DNA of 64,000 nucleotides from Bacteroidia bacterium. GTDB taxonomy: Bacteria > Bacteroidota > Bacteroidia > J057. The notes beneath the pieces were generated by a model that did no database searches, had not been told where the DNA came from, and saw nothing but the letters and a program-made list of their open reading frames with translations. A program made the position numbers and the translations under genes. The first letter of the stretch is position 1; each line of letters begins with the position of its first letter. Positions 1-8,481 of this stretch are shown here, piece after piece. The stretch is from positions 682,001 to 746,000 of the forward strand of contig JAWKNO010000001.1 of NCBI GenBank assembly GCA_041391665.1. Reading direction: 5' to 3'.

Positions 1-426
1 AACAGAGACTTCGCCAACTTCCTGAAGACGCCCATCGTGTCTTCTCCTGCCAAAGAAAAAATCATCAAGAAAGTCTTTGCGGGAAGGCTGAAGACGGAAA
101 TCGTGGATCACCTGGTCCAGCTGATTACCAAAAAAGGCCGGGAAATGTATTTACCCGCTACAGCCTCTTCATTCCTTGCGATTTGCGATAAATATTATGG
201 TGTTGTCAGAGGAAAACTCATCTCTGCTTCCGTCCTTGACAAGGCTACTGTAGCTGCGATCAAGGCAGAAGTGGAAAAAGAAACAGGCGGCACATTTGAA
301 ATGGAACAGGAAGTGGATCCTGCCCTTATCGGCGGATTTGTACTCAATATGGGTGACAACCTCTTCGACGGAAGTGTTGTTACGGCCCTAAGAAAGATAA
401 AACAAGAATTTTCAAAGAATAACTAA
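1..426 (+). CDS. atpH: ATP synthase F1 subunit delta (5' end outside window)
   Basis: Subunit delta (OSCP homologue) ties the F1 head of the ATP synthase to the membrane b-stalk on the cytoplasmic side. The frame is open from the first base, so the gene begins upstream; the GTG at base 37 is an internal valine within FLKTPIV, a conserved part of the family. The visible 141 residues hold the C-terminal two thirds, ending in the GGFVLNMGDNLFDGS segment typical of delta just before the C-terminal helix. The family is usually near 180 residues, so about 40 are missing. The next gene, atpA, follows after 19 bases on the same strand, so both belong to the atp operon. Confidence 0.93.
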   Translation, partial: NRDFANFLKTPIVSSPAKEKIIKKVFAGRLKTEIVDHLVQLITKKGREMYLPATASSFLAICDKYYGVVRGKLISASVLDKATVAAIKAEVEKETGGTFEMEQEVDPALIGGFVLNMGDNLFDGSVVTALRKIKQEFSKNN

Positions 427-445
427 CCAAAGAAATATTAAAGAT

Positions 446-2023
446 ATGCCAGCGGTAAGACCTGATGAAGTATCTGCAATCCTGCGTGAACAATTATCTA
501 ATTACAAAACTGTAGTCGAACTGGAAGAAACCGGTACCGTGCTTCAGGTAGGTGATGGTATTGCGCGTATTTATGGCCTGGCAAAAGTACAGGCCGGTGA
601 GCTTATCCAGTTTGCAAACGGCCTCAAAGGCATGGTACTTAACCTGGAAGAAGACAATGTTGGTGCCGTATTGTTTGGTGAATCCGAAGGAATTAAAGAA
701 GGCGACACCGTAACACGCACCGGCCAGATCGCATCCCTGAAAGTAGGGGAGGGGCTTCTCGGAAGGGTTATCAACCCTTTGGGCGAACCCATTGACGGAA
801 AAGGCCCGATCACAGGTGAGTTGTACGATTCTCCATACGAACGTAAAGCTCCAGGGGTAATTTTCCGCCAGCCGGTAAACGAACCGCTTCAGACAGGTGT
901 GAAGGCGATTGACTCGATGATTCCGATTGGTCGTGGCCAGCGTGAGCTTATCATTGGTGACCGCTCAACAGGTAAAACTGCTATTGCGGTGGATACGATC
1001 ATCAACCAAAAAGAAAGCTACGACAGCGGTAACCCTGTTTATTGTATATATGTAGCCTGCGGTCAGAAAGCTTCTACTATCGCTAAGGTGGTAAAAGCGC
1101 TGGAAGATTCAGGTGCAATGCCTTATACGGTTATTGTAGCTGCTCCGGCATCTTATCCTGCTCCGCTTCAGTTTTTTGCGCCTTTTGCAGGTGCTGCTAT
1201 CGGGGAGTTTTTCCGCGATACCGGACGCCCTGCCCTGGCAATCTATGACGACCTTTCCAAGCAGGCCGTAGCTTACCGTGAAGTATCTCTGCTTTTGAGA
1301 CGTCCTCCCGGCCGTGAAGCTTATCCTGGAGACGTATTCTATCTCCACTCACGCCTGCTCGAACGTGCGGCTAAAATCATCAACGATGATGGTATTGCAA
1401 AAAATATGAACGACCTGCCGGAAGCGTTTAAGCCAATGGTAAAAGGTGGTGGTTCTCTTACCGCTCTTCCGATCATCGAAACCCAGGAAGGGGACGTTTC
1501 TGCTTATATCCCGACCAACGTAATCTCTATTACTGACGGCCAGATATTCCTCGAATCCAACCTCTTCAATGCTGGTGTACGCCCTGCGATCAACGTAGGT
1601 ATCTCCGTATCCCGTGTGGGTGGATCTGCACAGATCAAGCCGATGAAAAAAGTAGCGGGTACGCTGAAACTTGACCTGGCTCAGTTCCGTGAACTGGAAG
1701 CTTTTGCCCGTTTTGGTTCAGATCTCGACAAATCTACCCAGCTTCAGCTTGACCGTGGTCGTCGAAGTGTACAGATCCTGATTCAGAGACAATATTCACC
1801 TGTTTCTGTAGAAAATCAGGTGGCCATTATTTATGCAGTCTCCAAAGGATTCGCTGATAAAGTGCCTGTAGAGAAGATGAGTGATTATGAAAAACAATTC
1901 ATTCAGAATCTGGAACTCAGGCATAAAGGTACTCTCGATGCTATCAAAGGCCGCGACTGGAATGATGAGATCATCAAAGTACTGGAGTCTGTAGCAACAG
2001 AAACCGCGAAGTCATTTATATAA
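446..2023 (+). CDS. atpA: ATP synthase F1 subunit alpha
   Basis: Non-catalytic nucleotide-binding alpha subunit of the F1 hexamer. The 525 residues cover the whole family: beta-barrel domain at about 25-95, P-loop GDRSTGKT at residues 171-178, the conserved RPPGREAYPGD stretch, and the helical C-terminal domain. The ATG is preceded by an A-rich stretch with no Shine-Dalgarno, as is common in Bacteroidota. It lies between atpH and atpG. The beta and epsilon genes do not follow in this window; in many Bacteroidota they sit elsewhere, so this is expected rather than a deletion. Identification is certain. Confidence 0.98.
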   Translation: MPAVRPDEVSAILREQLSNYKTVVELEETGTVLQVGDGIARIYGLAKVQAGELIQFANGLKGMVLNLEEDNVGAVLFGESEGIKEGDTVTRTGQIASLKVGEGLLGRVINPLGEPIDGKGPITGELYDSPYERKAPGVIFRQPVNEPLQTGVKAIDSMIPIGRGQRELIIGDRSTGKTAIAVDTIINQKESYDSGNPVYCIYVACGQKASTIAKVVKALEDSGAMPYTVIVAAPASYPAPLQFFAPFAGAAIGEFFRDTGRPALAIYDDLSKQAVAYREVSLLLRRPPGREAYPGDVFYLHSRLLERAAKIINDDGIAKNMNDLPEAFKPMVKGGGSLTALPIIETQEGDVSAYIPTNVISITDGQIFLESNLFNAGVRPAINVGISVSRVGGSAQIKPMKKVAGTLKLDLAQFRELEAFARFGSDLDKSTQLQLDRGRRSVQILIQRQYSPVSVENQVAIIYAVSKGFADKVPVEKMSDYEKQFIQNLELRHKGTLDAIKGRDWNDEIIKVLESVATETAKSFI

Positions 2024-2067
2024 CAGTTATTTTTCTGAACCATTAATCCGAAAACCCGGAACTCATA

Positions 2068-2976
2068 ATGGCGAATCTTAAAGAAATACGAGGCCGGATA
2101 AAAACGGTAAAAAACATCCAGCAGGTTACCAAAGCCATGAAAATGGTGGCTGCGGCTAAATTGCGGCGTGCACAGGATCGCATGCTTCAGTTGCGCCCGT
2201 ACGCTTCCAAGCTCAAGGAAATTATTGGAAATGTGACCGCTTCGGTCAACGTTGACGATATCCCGAGCAAATTGGTAGAGGTGCGGGAAGTTAAAAATAT
2301 CCTCTTCGTAGTTATCACCTCCAACCGAGGCCTTGCCGGACCGTTTAATACCAATCTGCTCAAACAGGCCAATCAGTTTATCAAGGAAAATCACGCGAAG
2401 GATCTTGCCGAAGGGAAAATTCAGTTTTTATGTATAGGACGTAAAGGCTATGACTTTTACCGCAAACGCAAGTATAATGTCAATGGCAAAAACTTTGATG
2501 TTTTCGGTGATCTTACTTTCCAGGCAGTCAATGAGGTTGTCGACCTGATTTTTGAAAAATTTGAAAGTGGAGAAGTGGACAAGGTATATCTGGCGTTCAA
2601 TGAATTCCGCAACGTCATGTCGCAGATTCGCCAGGTAGAACAATTGTTGCCTTTGTCGGTAGAAGGATTGGGAAAAGGTGGTGAAGTTGCTGCTGATGCG
2701 GATAAATATCGCTCTGACTATATGTTTGAGCCTGGCCGTGAAGAGATTCTTACAGAGCTGATTCCTAAAGCACTGCGAGTGCAGGTATTCCGCGCTGTGC
2801 TGGAGTCCAATGCTTCTGAACATGGCGCCCGTATGATTGCTATGGATAGTGCAACTACCAATGCAGAGGACTTGCTGAAAGGGCTGAAATTGAGCTATAA
2901 CAAAGCTCGTCAGGCATCTATCACGAAGGAAATCCTCGAGATTGCCGCAGGTGCAGATGCGCTTGCAGCGCAGTAG
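2068..2976 (+). CDS. atpG: ATP synthase F1 subunit gamma
   Basis: Central rotating shaft of F1. The 302-residue product starts with the family signature LKEIRGRIKTVKNIQQVTKA (residues 3-22) and ends with the conserved helix carrying EHGARMIAMDSATTNAEDL, the part inserted in the alpha/beta head. It begins 44 bases after atpA and is the last gene of the operon in this window, followed at once by a strong hairpin terminator. Length and both terminal signatures fit the family, so the gene is intact. Confidence 0.98.
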   Translation: MANLKEIRGRIKTVKNIQQVTKAMKMVAAAKLRRAQDRMLQLRPYASKLKEIIGNVTASVNVDDIPSKLVEVREVKNILFVVITSNRGLAGPFNTNLLKQANQFIKENHAKDLAEGKIQFLCIGRKGYDFYRKRKYNVNGKNFDVFGDLTFQAVNEVVDLIFEKFESGEVDKVYLAFNEFRNVMSQIRQVEQLLPLSVEGLGKGGEVAADADKYRSDYMFEPGREEILTELIPKALRVQVFRAVLESNASEHGARMIAMDSATTNAEDLLKGLKLSYNKARQASITKEILEIAAGADALAAQ

Positions 2977-3003
2977 CGATCGATTGTCAAAAAAATCAAT
3001 ATA

Positions 3004-3038
3004 AAAAAGGAGTATCTCTATTTGAGGTACTCCTTTTT
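3004..3038 (+). terminator. Rho-independent terminator after atpG
   Basis: An A-rich stretch and GGAGTATCTC are followed by a short loop and GAGGTACTCC, giving a 10 bp stem with one G-T pair, flanked by A and T runs that extend the stem. The trailing T run fits intrinsic termination of the atp operon. The flanking A run means it could also work for transcripts from the other strand (the gene ending at 3064). Confidence 0.85.
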
Positions 3039-3063
3039 CTTTATGTCTATGAAAACAGAAAAA

Positions 3064-4095
3064 TCACATAGATAATTTCCGTGCAATCAGTGCCTGGGTG
3101 ATGATCGTCACGATCACAAGTAAAGCAATTCCTATTGAGCTGAGGATAGGAACCCCCAAAAGCAGACCGCCCACAGTTCCTGCAATAAACCCTGATAATA
3201 CAGCAGCACCTATTCTTTTCAGAAAAGTAACCTCGGGTTGCCTGCGAATGACTTTTCTCAGACTTCGTTTCTCATCATCTGAAGCATCCACTCTTTTTTG
3301 TACTAGCCGGAAAAAACGACCGAAGTTTATTGCTCCGTCTTCTTCCACAAAGGGAGGTATCTCAGAGAATCTGATATTGGTTGCGACTCTGATCCTTTTG
3401 CGCTGATTGGTTGAGCTAAGAAACAGGTTGGGTGCAATGCCGTACTGGTTCATTCGCTTATAGATATAGAGAAAAAGCTCATCCTCAGAGATATAACCCC
3501 GCTGGTCGAGATCTGCATCTCCAGTTTTTAAACCCTCAACAAGTGTTGCCGTGAACTTAGGATTTTTTACGCCATCGGCCGTTTGCGATGTACCTAATGT
3601 ATCCTGAGAAGTAAGTACAAATGATTGGGTTGCCCGGGAGAAATCTGCCAGCATCGATTCTTTGTGAAATTTCTTTTCGGCATCCATTTCATCTCTTGAA
3701 AAACAATCAATGATCAGAATTTTTTGTTCTGCCTCGCAGTCTTTCATTGCATCATAAATAAATCTTGCAGACACAGAGGTCTCTTCCAATGCCTCTGGAT
3801 TTGTATTGCTATCTGCAAAATATAGCCGATCACCTTCACTGACCAGTTCAAAGCCATTGAGGTATAAAAGTAGTAGTTCATGGAATTCTCTTTTTTGAAA
3901 AAAGCGCACAATCTCTCTTTTTGCTTTGGTACAATCACTCTCGGCAAGAGAAATCATTCTTCCAAACCCACCAATCTTGGGATTATTGAGTACCTCCCGT
4001 AAGTCCAAAAACTCCTGAGGAGTCGCAACGAGACTGGAAACTTGAGCATCCTCAGACGAAGGAGTACTGATCATGAGTGCAGATCTAACAATCAT
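3064..4095 (-). CDS. Caspase-like (C14 fold) protein with lost active site and C-terminal membrane anchor
   Basis: The 343-residue product follows the bacterial caspase-family pattern. It has an N-terminal strand-helix part with a D.REVLNNPKIGGF segment (31-44), the strand LLLLYLNGFE (74-83) where active members read YxSGHG, a short LYFADSNTNPE stretch, and KILIIDCFSRD (125-135) where active members read LDxCxSG. It also keeps FTATLVEGLKTGDADLDQRGYISEDELFLYIY, the conserved region after the active site. The catalytic histidine is replaced (Phe82) and the Cys motif is shortened with Gly changed to Arg; Cys131 remains. Two hydrophobic segments near 296-340 suggest membrane insertion. It is therefore probably not a protease; a scaffold, decoy or sensor role is inference. 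It is divergent from a serpin gene. Confidence 0.75.
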   Translation of the reverse strand: MIVRSALMISTPSSEDAQVSSLVATPQEFLDLREVLNNPKIGGFGRMISLAESDCTKAKREIVRFFQKREFHELLLLYLNGFELVSEGDRLYFADSNTNPEALEETSVSARFIYDAMKDCEAEQKILIIDCFSRDEMDAEKKFHKESMLADFSRATQSFVLTSQDTLGTSQTADGVKNPKFTATLVEGLKTGDADLDQRGYISEDELFLYIYKRMNQYGIAPNLFLSSTNQRKRIRVATNIRFSEIPPFVEEDGAINFGRFFRLVQKRVDASDDEKRSLRKVIRRQPEVTFLKRIGAAVLSGFIAGTVGGLLLGVPILSSIGIALLVIVTIITQALIARKLSM

Positions 4096-4123
4096 AGATT
4101 AGCCTTATTATTTCAGGAAACCA

Positions 4124-4131
4124 CAAAAGTA
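4124..4131 (-). promoter_or_regulatory. Bacteroidota-type -7 element before the caspase-like gene
   Basis: On the minus strand this reads TACTTTTG, a perfect match to TAnnTTTG. It lies 28 bases upstream of the ATG at 4095, leaving a leader of roughly 20 bases. No well-spaced TTTG -33 box was found. Confidence 0.5.
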
Positions 4132-4206
4132 TAAAAACATTGCAAAGTATCCCACTTTTTCCACCTGGCACTTATACTGTCAAGGAGGTTTTTGTAACTT
4201 ACTGGC

Positions 4207-5424
4207 ATGGAGGAAATTATCTTAGCCCTGAAGCGTTTGTTTATGAACGATATTTTGCCCTTAAAAAGGGCTAGGGCTGAAGAATTTGGCGGCCATTTTC
4301 AGCAGGCTTTATTTTCATGGGATCCTGCAAAATTTAGCAAATATTCTTCTGCTGTCAATGATTTTTCCTCCCAACAATTTCGGTTGTGGTACAAACACCA
4401 TGCCGGTAGCGGGATGATTTCCGGTGCGGGGCTTTCTGTTTTGCTTACCATGATGCTGTATATTTCTGATAATGACTCGGAGCAGGAATTTAGGGAAATG
4501 GCAGATCCGGCTATTTTTCCCAATCCGGCCCTCATGGGCGAATTGCTGGAAGCGTTGGATCGTGCAGACCGTTGGGCCAGATTTCGCTTAAAAAACGCCT
4601 TATGGTATCATCAGGGGATTGTAATGAATTCAGGTATCCGGGAAGCCTTTAAAAATTTCTTCCAAACCAGTGGTGGACCCCTGAACTTTAGCTCGGAAAG
4701 AGCCCAGCAAAAGGTGAATTCATGGGCAAAAGAAGTTTCTAACGGCCGGATTTCTTCTTTTCTGGAGTTGTTACAGGGGAATATGATATTTGCCCAGATG
4801 ATCATGATGAAAGGTGTATGGCGGAATCCTTTTGAAAAGATGGGCTCTCGCACAGATTTATTTTTCCCTTACGACAAACGTCCCGTCGCTATAGAGATGA
4901 TGCGCGCATCAGGATCTTTCCCGGTGCTTAAAATGCCGGATTGGGAAGCCATTTTCCTTCCATTTGGTACAGAATCCTTTAGCTGTATACTGGCCATGCC
5001 TGAGAAAGGGCAAAAGCTGCCAGACGTCCATGGAATTTTTGAGCCGGCAAAATGGAAAAAAGAATCTGCTATTTCTACAGTGGATATATCTGTGTCCATT
5101 CCGTTATTTTCGCTGAATACGGTAACATATTTTGGCCCTTTGCTCAGGGAAATGGGCTTGAGTCAGGTTTTTGATCCGGAAAAGGCCGATTTCTCCAAAA
5201 TGAGTGAAGAGCCGCTCTGGCTTGACCAGGTGATTCAGGGCGTGCATTTTGAGGTAAATGAAACGGGTATAGGAGACAATCGGTTTGCCAAAACAAAACT
5301 CAGACAAACACCTTCCGAGCCTAATTTACCCGAATTGATTTTCAACCGGCCATTTTATATAGCGGTGATAGAAAATCATACAGGGCTGCTATTGCTTCAG
5401 GGCGTATTTGAAGGAGATCATTAA
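4207..5424 (+). CDS. Serpin-family protein, probably non-inhibitory
   Basis: The C-terminal 60 residues carry the serpin signatures: MGLSQVFDPEKADFSKMS, then IQGVHFEVNETG (the strand s5A/hinge start) and FNRPFYIAVIENHTGLLLLQG, matching the family's F-RPF...TG-ILF-G ending. VNSWAKEVSNGRI fits the helix F region. Inhibitory serpins have a run of small residues after the hinge Glu (E-G-T-x-A-A-A type); here residues 347-374 read VNETGIGDNRFAKTK and lack it, so loop insertion looks impaired. There is no signal peptide, so it should be cytoplasmic. A classic serpin would trap a serine or cysteine protease; that activity is doubtful here. It is divergent from a caspase-like gene and ends with a 4-base overlap against the converging TPR gene. 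Confidence 0.8.
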   Translation: MEEIILALKRLFMNDILPLKRARAEEFGGHFQQALFSWDPAKFSKYSSAVNDFSSQQFRLWYKHHAGSGMISGAGLSVLLTMMLYISDNDSEQEFREMADPAIFPNPALMGELLEALDRADRWARFRLKNALWYHQGIVMNSGIREAFKNFFQTSGGPLNFSSERAQQKVNSWAKEVSNGRISSFLELLQGNMIFAQMIMMKGVWRNPFEKMGSRTDLFFPYDKRPVAIEMMRASGSFPVLKMPDWEAIFLPFGTESFSCILAMPEKGQKLPDVHGIFEPAKWKKESAISTVDISVSIPLFSLNTVTYFGPLLREMGLSQVFDPEKADFSKMSEEPLWLDQVIQGVHFEVNETGIGDNRFAKTKLRQTPSEPNLPELIFNRPFYIAVIENHTGLLLLQGVFEGDH

Positions 5425-7223
5425 CCTTCTTTTCGCAGTTCGCGAATTCTTTTTCGTACTTCAACCGAAAACAAGCTTCCCGGAAAGAGCTTCAGAAACT
5501 CCATATAATACTGCATGGCTGCTTCCGGATCCTTGATCGAATAATCGTAAATACGGGCCTTGGTATAGAGCGCATCATCTCCGTAGATATCGGTACTAAA
5601 CTCGTTGAGGATCCGGTCAATGTAAATCATTGCCGAAGAAATATCATTTTGTTTGAGGAATATATTTGATCGCTCCCATAAAATTTCGTCAGCCAGGGTA
5701 TGTGTCGGAAACTGATAGGCCAGCGAATCCAGCAATTTGAGTGAGCCTTTATAATCTCTCTGGTAAGTAAGGAGCTGGGCTTTGGCAAACATCTCCAGTG
5801 CTGTGGTTGTGGTATCAAGACCTGTATTGTCGATAATCAGGAGATTGAGTTTGATTGCGTCATTGGAGATGTCGTTTGAGGTATTGTCTTTGATTGCTCC
5901 CAAAAGAGCCTGAGCCAGGTTAAACTCTCCCCGGTAGTACGCCATTTGTCCCAGCTTAAATTTTGCCAATGCCCCGATCTGTCGGTCTTTGAAGCTTTCA
6001 GACACGTCTGTATAGATGAGTTTTGCCTTGTTGTATTCCTGTTGCATCAACAATACATCGGCGATCAGAAGCTGTCCCTGTGCCCAGTCTTCCAGACGTA
6101 AAAACTGCTTTTGCCTGACGATTTCTTCCAGTTCGGTTCTCGCTGTTTCCAGGTCGTTGAGATAGAATATCATCAGCTTGGCTCTGCGATATATGGCATC
6201 AAAATATTGCGGTTTGTAGCCAAATTCTTTCAATAAATTGCCGTAATCATTGACCGCCTGTTGTACAGACGGCATATCGACAGGAATCTGGTCAAAGGCT
6301 TTGAGTTCTCCGTTTACCGCTTTCTCAAAATGAGCCCGGTAGAAGTAGGGGGATGTTTTTTTTCGTTCAATAATATAGTCATACGCCTCATTGGAGAGGT
6401 CGTACATTTTATTGTTTCGCATGGTCTCGGCAAAATTATAGATACGGTCGCCATCCTCTCTGAACAGGCGGTCGATCGATTTCACCTGGATAAAGGCCTC
6501 GTAAAAGTTTTCGGCCTGTACATAGTATTCATACAGTATGGAGCGAAGTCCGTTGTCGTTGGGTTGTTTGTCTACCGCCTGAAGCAGCGCTTTTTCTACT
6601 TCCTGGGTTGATTGCGGGTTGACGAGATTCAGAATAGCAAGATTCGCCGCACTGAGATTGGATGCACTGGCGTAATACATGTTCAGGTATTCGTCTGTCG
6701 CCTTATCAAACTCTCCCAGTTGTGTATGGATATTGGCGATTTCATTGCTGAAAATATAGGGGTCGCCTAACCGTTTGCGCCCCTGGAGGTAAGCCTTGTT
6801 GGCAAGCTCCAGTTTGCCTGCCTGGTAGAGATAAGCACCTGCGCGCACAAAATCACCTTGAAGGATGAGTTGTTTGTCAATTACATCGAGATAGAGTTTG
6901 TCCGCTTCTTTCAGACTACCGGTTTTTTCGAGAAGGGATGCTTTGAGGAGGGAGAAAATAACCCCGGAGGATTGCCGCCTGGCATTTTTGTCGAGAAATT
7001 TTATGCCTTCTTCGAATTGGCCCAACATTTCGTAGCAGCTGACAATTCGGAGCCCATAGTTTTCCTGGGGATCTTTCCGGTAAACTTTGTCGAAAAGTTC
7101 GAGCGCAGATTCATATTCGCCGTCGGCAAAATATTTTTCGGCAAGATCAGCTTCAGGATCGGTTTGGGCAAAACCGGATATGAGCAAAAAGCTCAGGAGG
7201 AATAAGGAAATCAGTCGTATCAT
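5421..7223 (-). CDS. Exported tetratricopeptide-repeat protein
   Basis: The chosen start is the internal ATG giving MIRLISLFLLSFLLISGFAQ, a clear signal peptide; an upstream in-frame ATG would add 13 residues and hide it. The mature protein is almost wholly helical TPR-like repeats: AEKYFADGEYESALELFDKVY near the start, and a C-terminal YbgF/BamD-like block with ADEILWERSNIFLKQ and GDDALYTKARIYDY. Such proteins act as periplasmic or outer-membrane-associated scaffolds, but no partner can be named. No lipobox cysteine is seen. It converges on the serpin gene, overlapping its stop by 4 bases. It is about 600 residues long with no sign of damage. Confidence 0.75.
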   Translation of the reverse strand: MIRLISLFLLSFLLISGFAQTDPEADLAEKYFADGEYESALELFDKVYRKDPQENYGLRIVSCYEMLGQFEEGIKFLDKNARRQSSGVIFSLLKASLLEKTGSLKEADKLYLDVIDKQLILQGDFVRAGAYLYQAGKLELANKAYLQGRKRLGDPYIFSNEIANIHTQLGEFDKATDEYLNMYYASASNLSAANLAILNLVNPQSTQEVEKALLQAVDKQPNDNGLRSILYEYYVQAENFYEAFIQVKSIDRLFREDGDRIYNFAETMRNNKMYDLSNEAYDYIIERKKTSPYFYRAHFEKAVNGELKAFDQIPVDMPSVQQAVNDYGNLLKEFGYKPQYFDAIYRRAKLMIFYLNDLETARTELEEIVRQKQFLRLEDWAQGQLLIADVLLMQQEYNKAKLIYTDVSESFKDRQIGALAKFKLGQMAYYRGEFNLAQALLGAIKDNTSNDISNDAIKLNLLIIDNTGLDTTTTALEMFAKAQLLTYQRDYKGSLKLLDSLAYQFPTHTLADEILWERSNIFLKQNDISSAMIYIDRILNEFSTDIYGDDALYTKARIYDYSIKDPEAAMQYYMEFLKLFPGSLFSVEVRKRIRELRKEG

Positions 7224-7320
7224 ACCAACTAAAACGTATAAGGCAGATGAAAGATTTCCCAAGATACAAATTACAGTGGGAGAAAAGCGAATGATCGCAG
7301 GTGAAATCTTGCCTGAAAAA

Positions 7321-7704
7321 TCAACCGTTTCCGATCATTTTTGCATAGTCTGCGGCCTTGAGTAAATCTGCAACACCTGCACTTTCCTCAATATGGATTT
7401 TCACCATCCAACCTTCACCATAGGGGTCGCTGTTTACCAGTTCAGGCTGGTCGGCAAGTTTAGGATTAATATCAATCACTGTCCCTGCCAATGGCATAAA
7501 AAGATCAGATACCGTTTTGACAGCTTCCACTGTACCAAAAATTGCATTTCGTTCAATGGACTGATCCAGTGTTTCTATTTCTACATACACAATATCGCCC
7601 AGTTCGTTTTGCGCAAAAGCGGTAATTCCAACCGTGGCGTTTTCTCCTTCGATCCGAATCCATTCGTGATCTTTGGTATAGTATAAATCTTCAGGAAAAT
7701 GCAT
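7321..7704 (-). CDS. gcvH: Glycine cleavage system H protein
   Basis: Lipoyl carrier that shuttles the aminomethyl group between the P, T and L proteins of glycine cleavage. The sequence holds the family core YYTKDHEWIR, VGITAFAQNELGDIVYVE, and the lipoylation site GTVEAVKTVSD, with the modified lysine at residue 63 counting from the chosen ATG (MHFPEDL). An ATG 9 bases upstream is possible but would add three residues not typical of the family. The length of 127 fits. No other gcv gene is adjacent, which is common. Confidence 0.96.
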   Translation of the reverse strand: MHFPEDLYYTKDHEWIRIEGENATVGITAFAQNELGDIVYVEIETLDQSIERNAIFGTVEAVKTVSDLFMPLAGTVIDINPKLADQPELVNSDPYGEGWMVKIHIEESAGVADLLKAADYAKMIGNG

Positions 7705-7843
7705 GAGAATCAAGTTACTGCACGTTAACAGAAAACAAAATATAAATTTTTTTTTATTCGGCGCTCGAAACTACAACAATTTTTTATGGAAACCTAAATG
7801 TGTATCTTGGAAACGCATTTGGGGAAAATGAATCAAATGTCCT

Positions 7844-8458
7844 ATGATAGCTTATCGTAAAATTACCCGCATTAAAGTATTGGCCGGCCTGCTGATTTTT
7901 TTCTCAGCACAGTTTGTGTATTCGCAAAATCCTGAATATCAGATGCTTAATCAAATGTTTAAGGATCAGGTATTGCGTACGTTAACATTTGACGCGGAAA
8001 AATTTAAGGAGATACCGCCTGTTTTGCAGGAAGAGCTTAAAGAGGTTTCGGGGGCGATGTCTTCGGGAGAGGCCAACTGCCTTTTTGTAGGTGCTGCCTA
8101 CAAAATCAAGGATCAGGCGGTTGCCGCATCATGGGTTGGAAATCAGCTCAAACGCAAGGTCTATCATGTCAGGCTTCAGCACGCAGTTTCTCTATATATA
8201 GGGGAAACGGAAAAGAATCTTGAGAAGCTGTTTGATCTGGCCGAAAAAGGAAAGTGGATATTATTTTTTGATGAGGCAGACGCAATCTTCGGACAGCGAA
8301 CCACAGGGGAAGTTAACAGTACAAACAAATACGCAAATCTGGAAACCTCCTACTTTTTAAAGCAGATACGCGATCATCATGTGCCGGTATTTATGCGGGT
8401 AAACCGCGCTTACCCTGAGTTAAAGTCAACCTTTCAGTATCAGATCATTTTTGACTGA
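7844..8458 (+). CDS. Signal-peptide-bearing degenerate AAA+ domain protein
   Basis: Residues 1-27 form a signal peptide (VLAGLLIFFSAQFVYS). The rest resembles the second half of an AAA+ module of the 'YIGETEKNL' type: SLYIGETEKNLEKLFDLAEKG at 116-136, a perfect Walker B ILFFDEADAIFGQR at 139-152, a YANLETSYFLKQI helix and a VFMRVNRAYPELK sensor-like strand. The Walker A loop is destroyed: where GPPGTGKT is expected there is GAAYKIKD (83-90), keeping only the lysine. The usual C-terminal lid is missing. Export to the periplasm would leave it without ATP, which fits loss of the P-loop. The role is unknown. The next gene follows after 23 bases and is probably co-transcribed. Confidence 0.7.
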   Translation: MIAYRKITRIKVLAGLLIFFSAQFVYSQNPEYQMLNQMFKDQVLRTLTFDAEKFKEIPPVLQEELKEVSGAMSSGEANCLFVGAAYKIKDQAVAASWVGNQLKRKVYHVRLQHAVSLYIGETEKNLEKLFDLAEKGKWILFFDEADAIFGQRTTGEVNSTNKYANLETSYFLKQIRDHHVPVFMRVNRAYPELKSTFQYQIIFD

Positions 8459-8481
8459 CAACCATTTTAAAAACTTACGAT

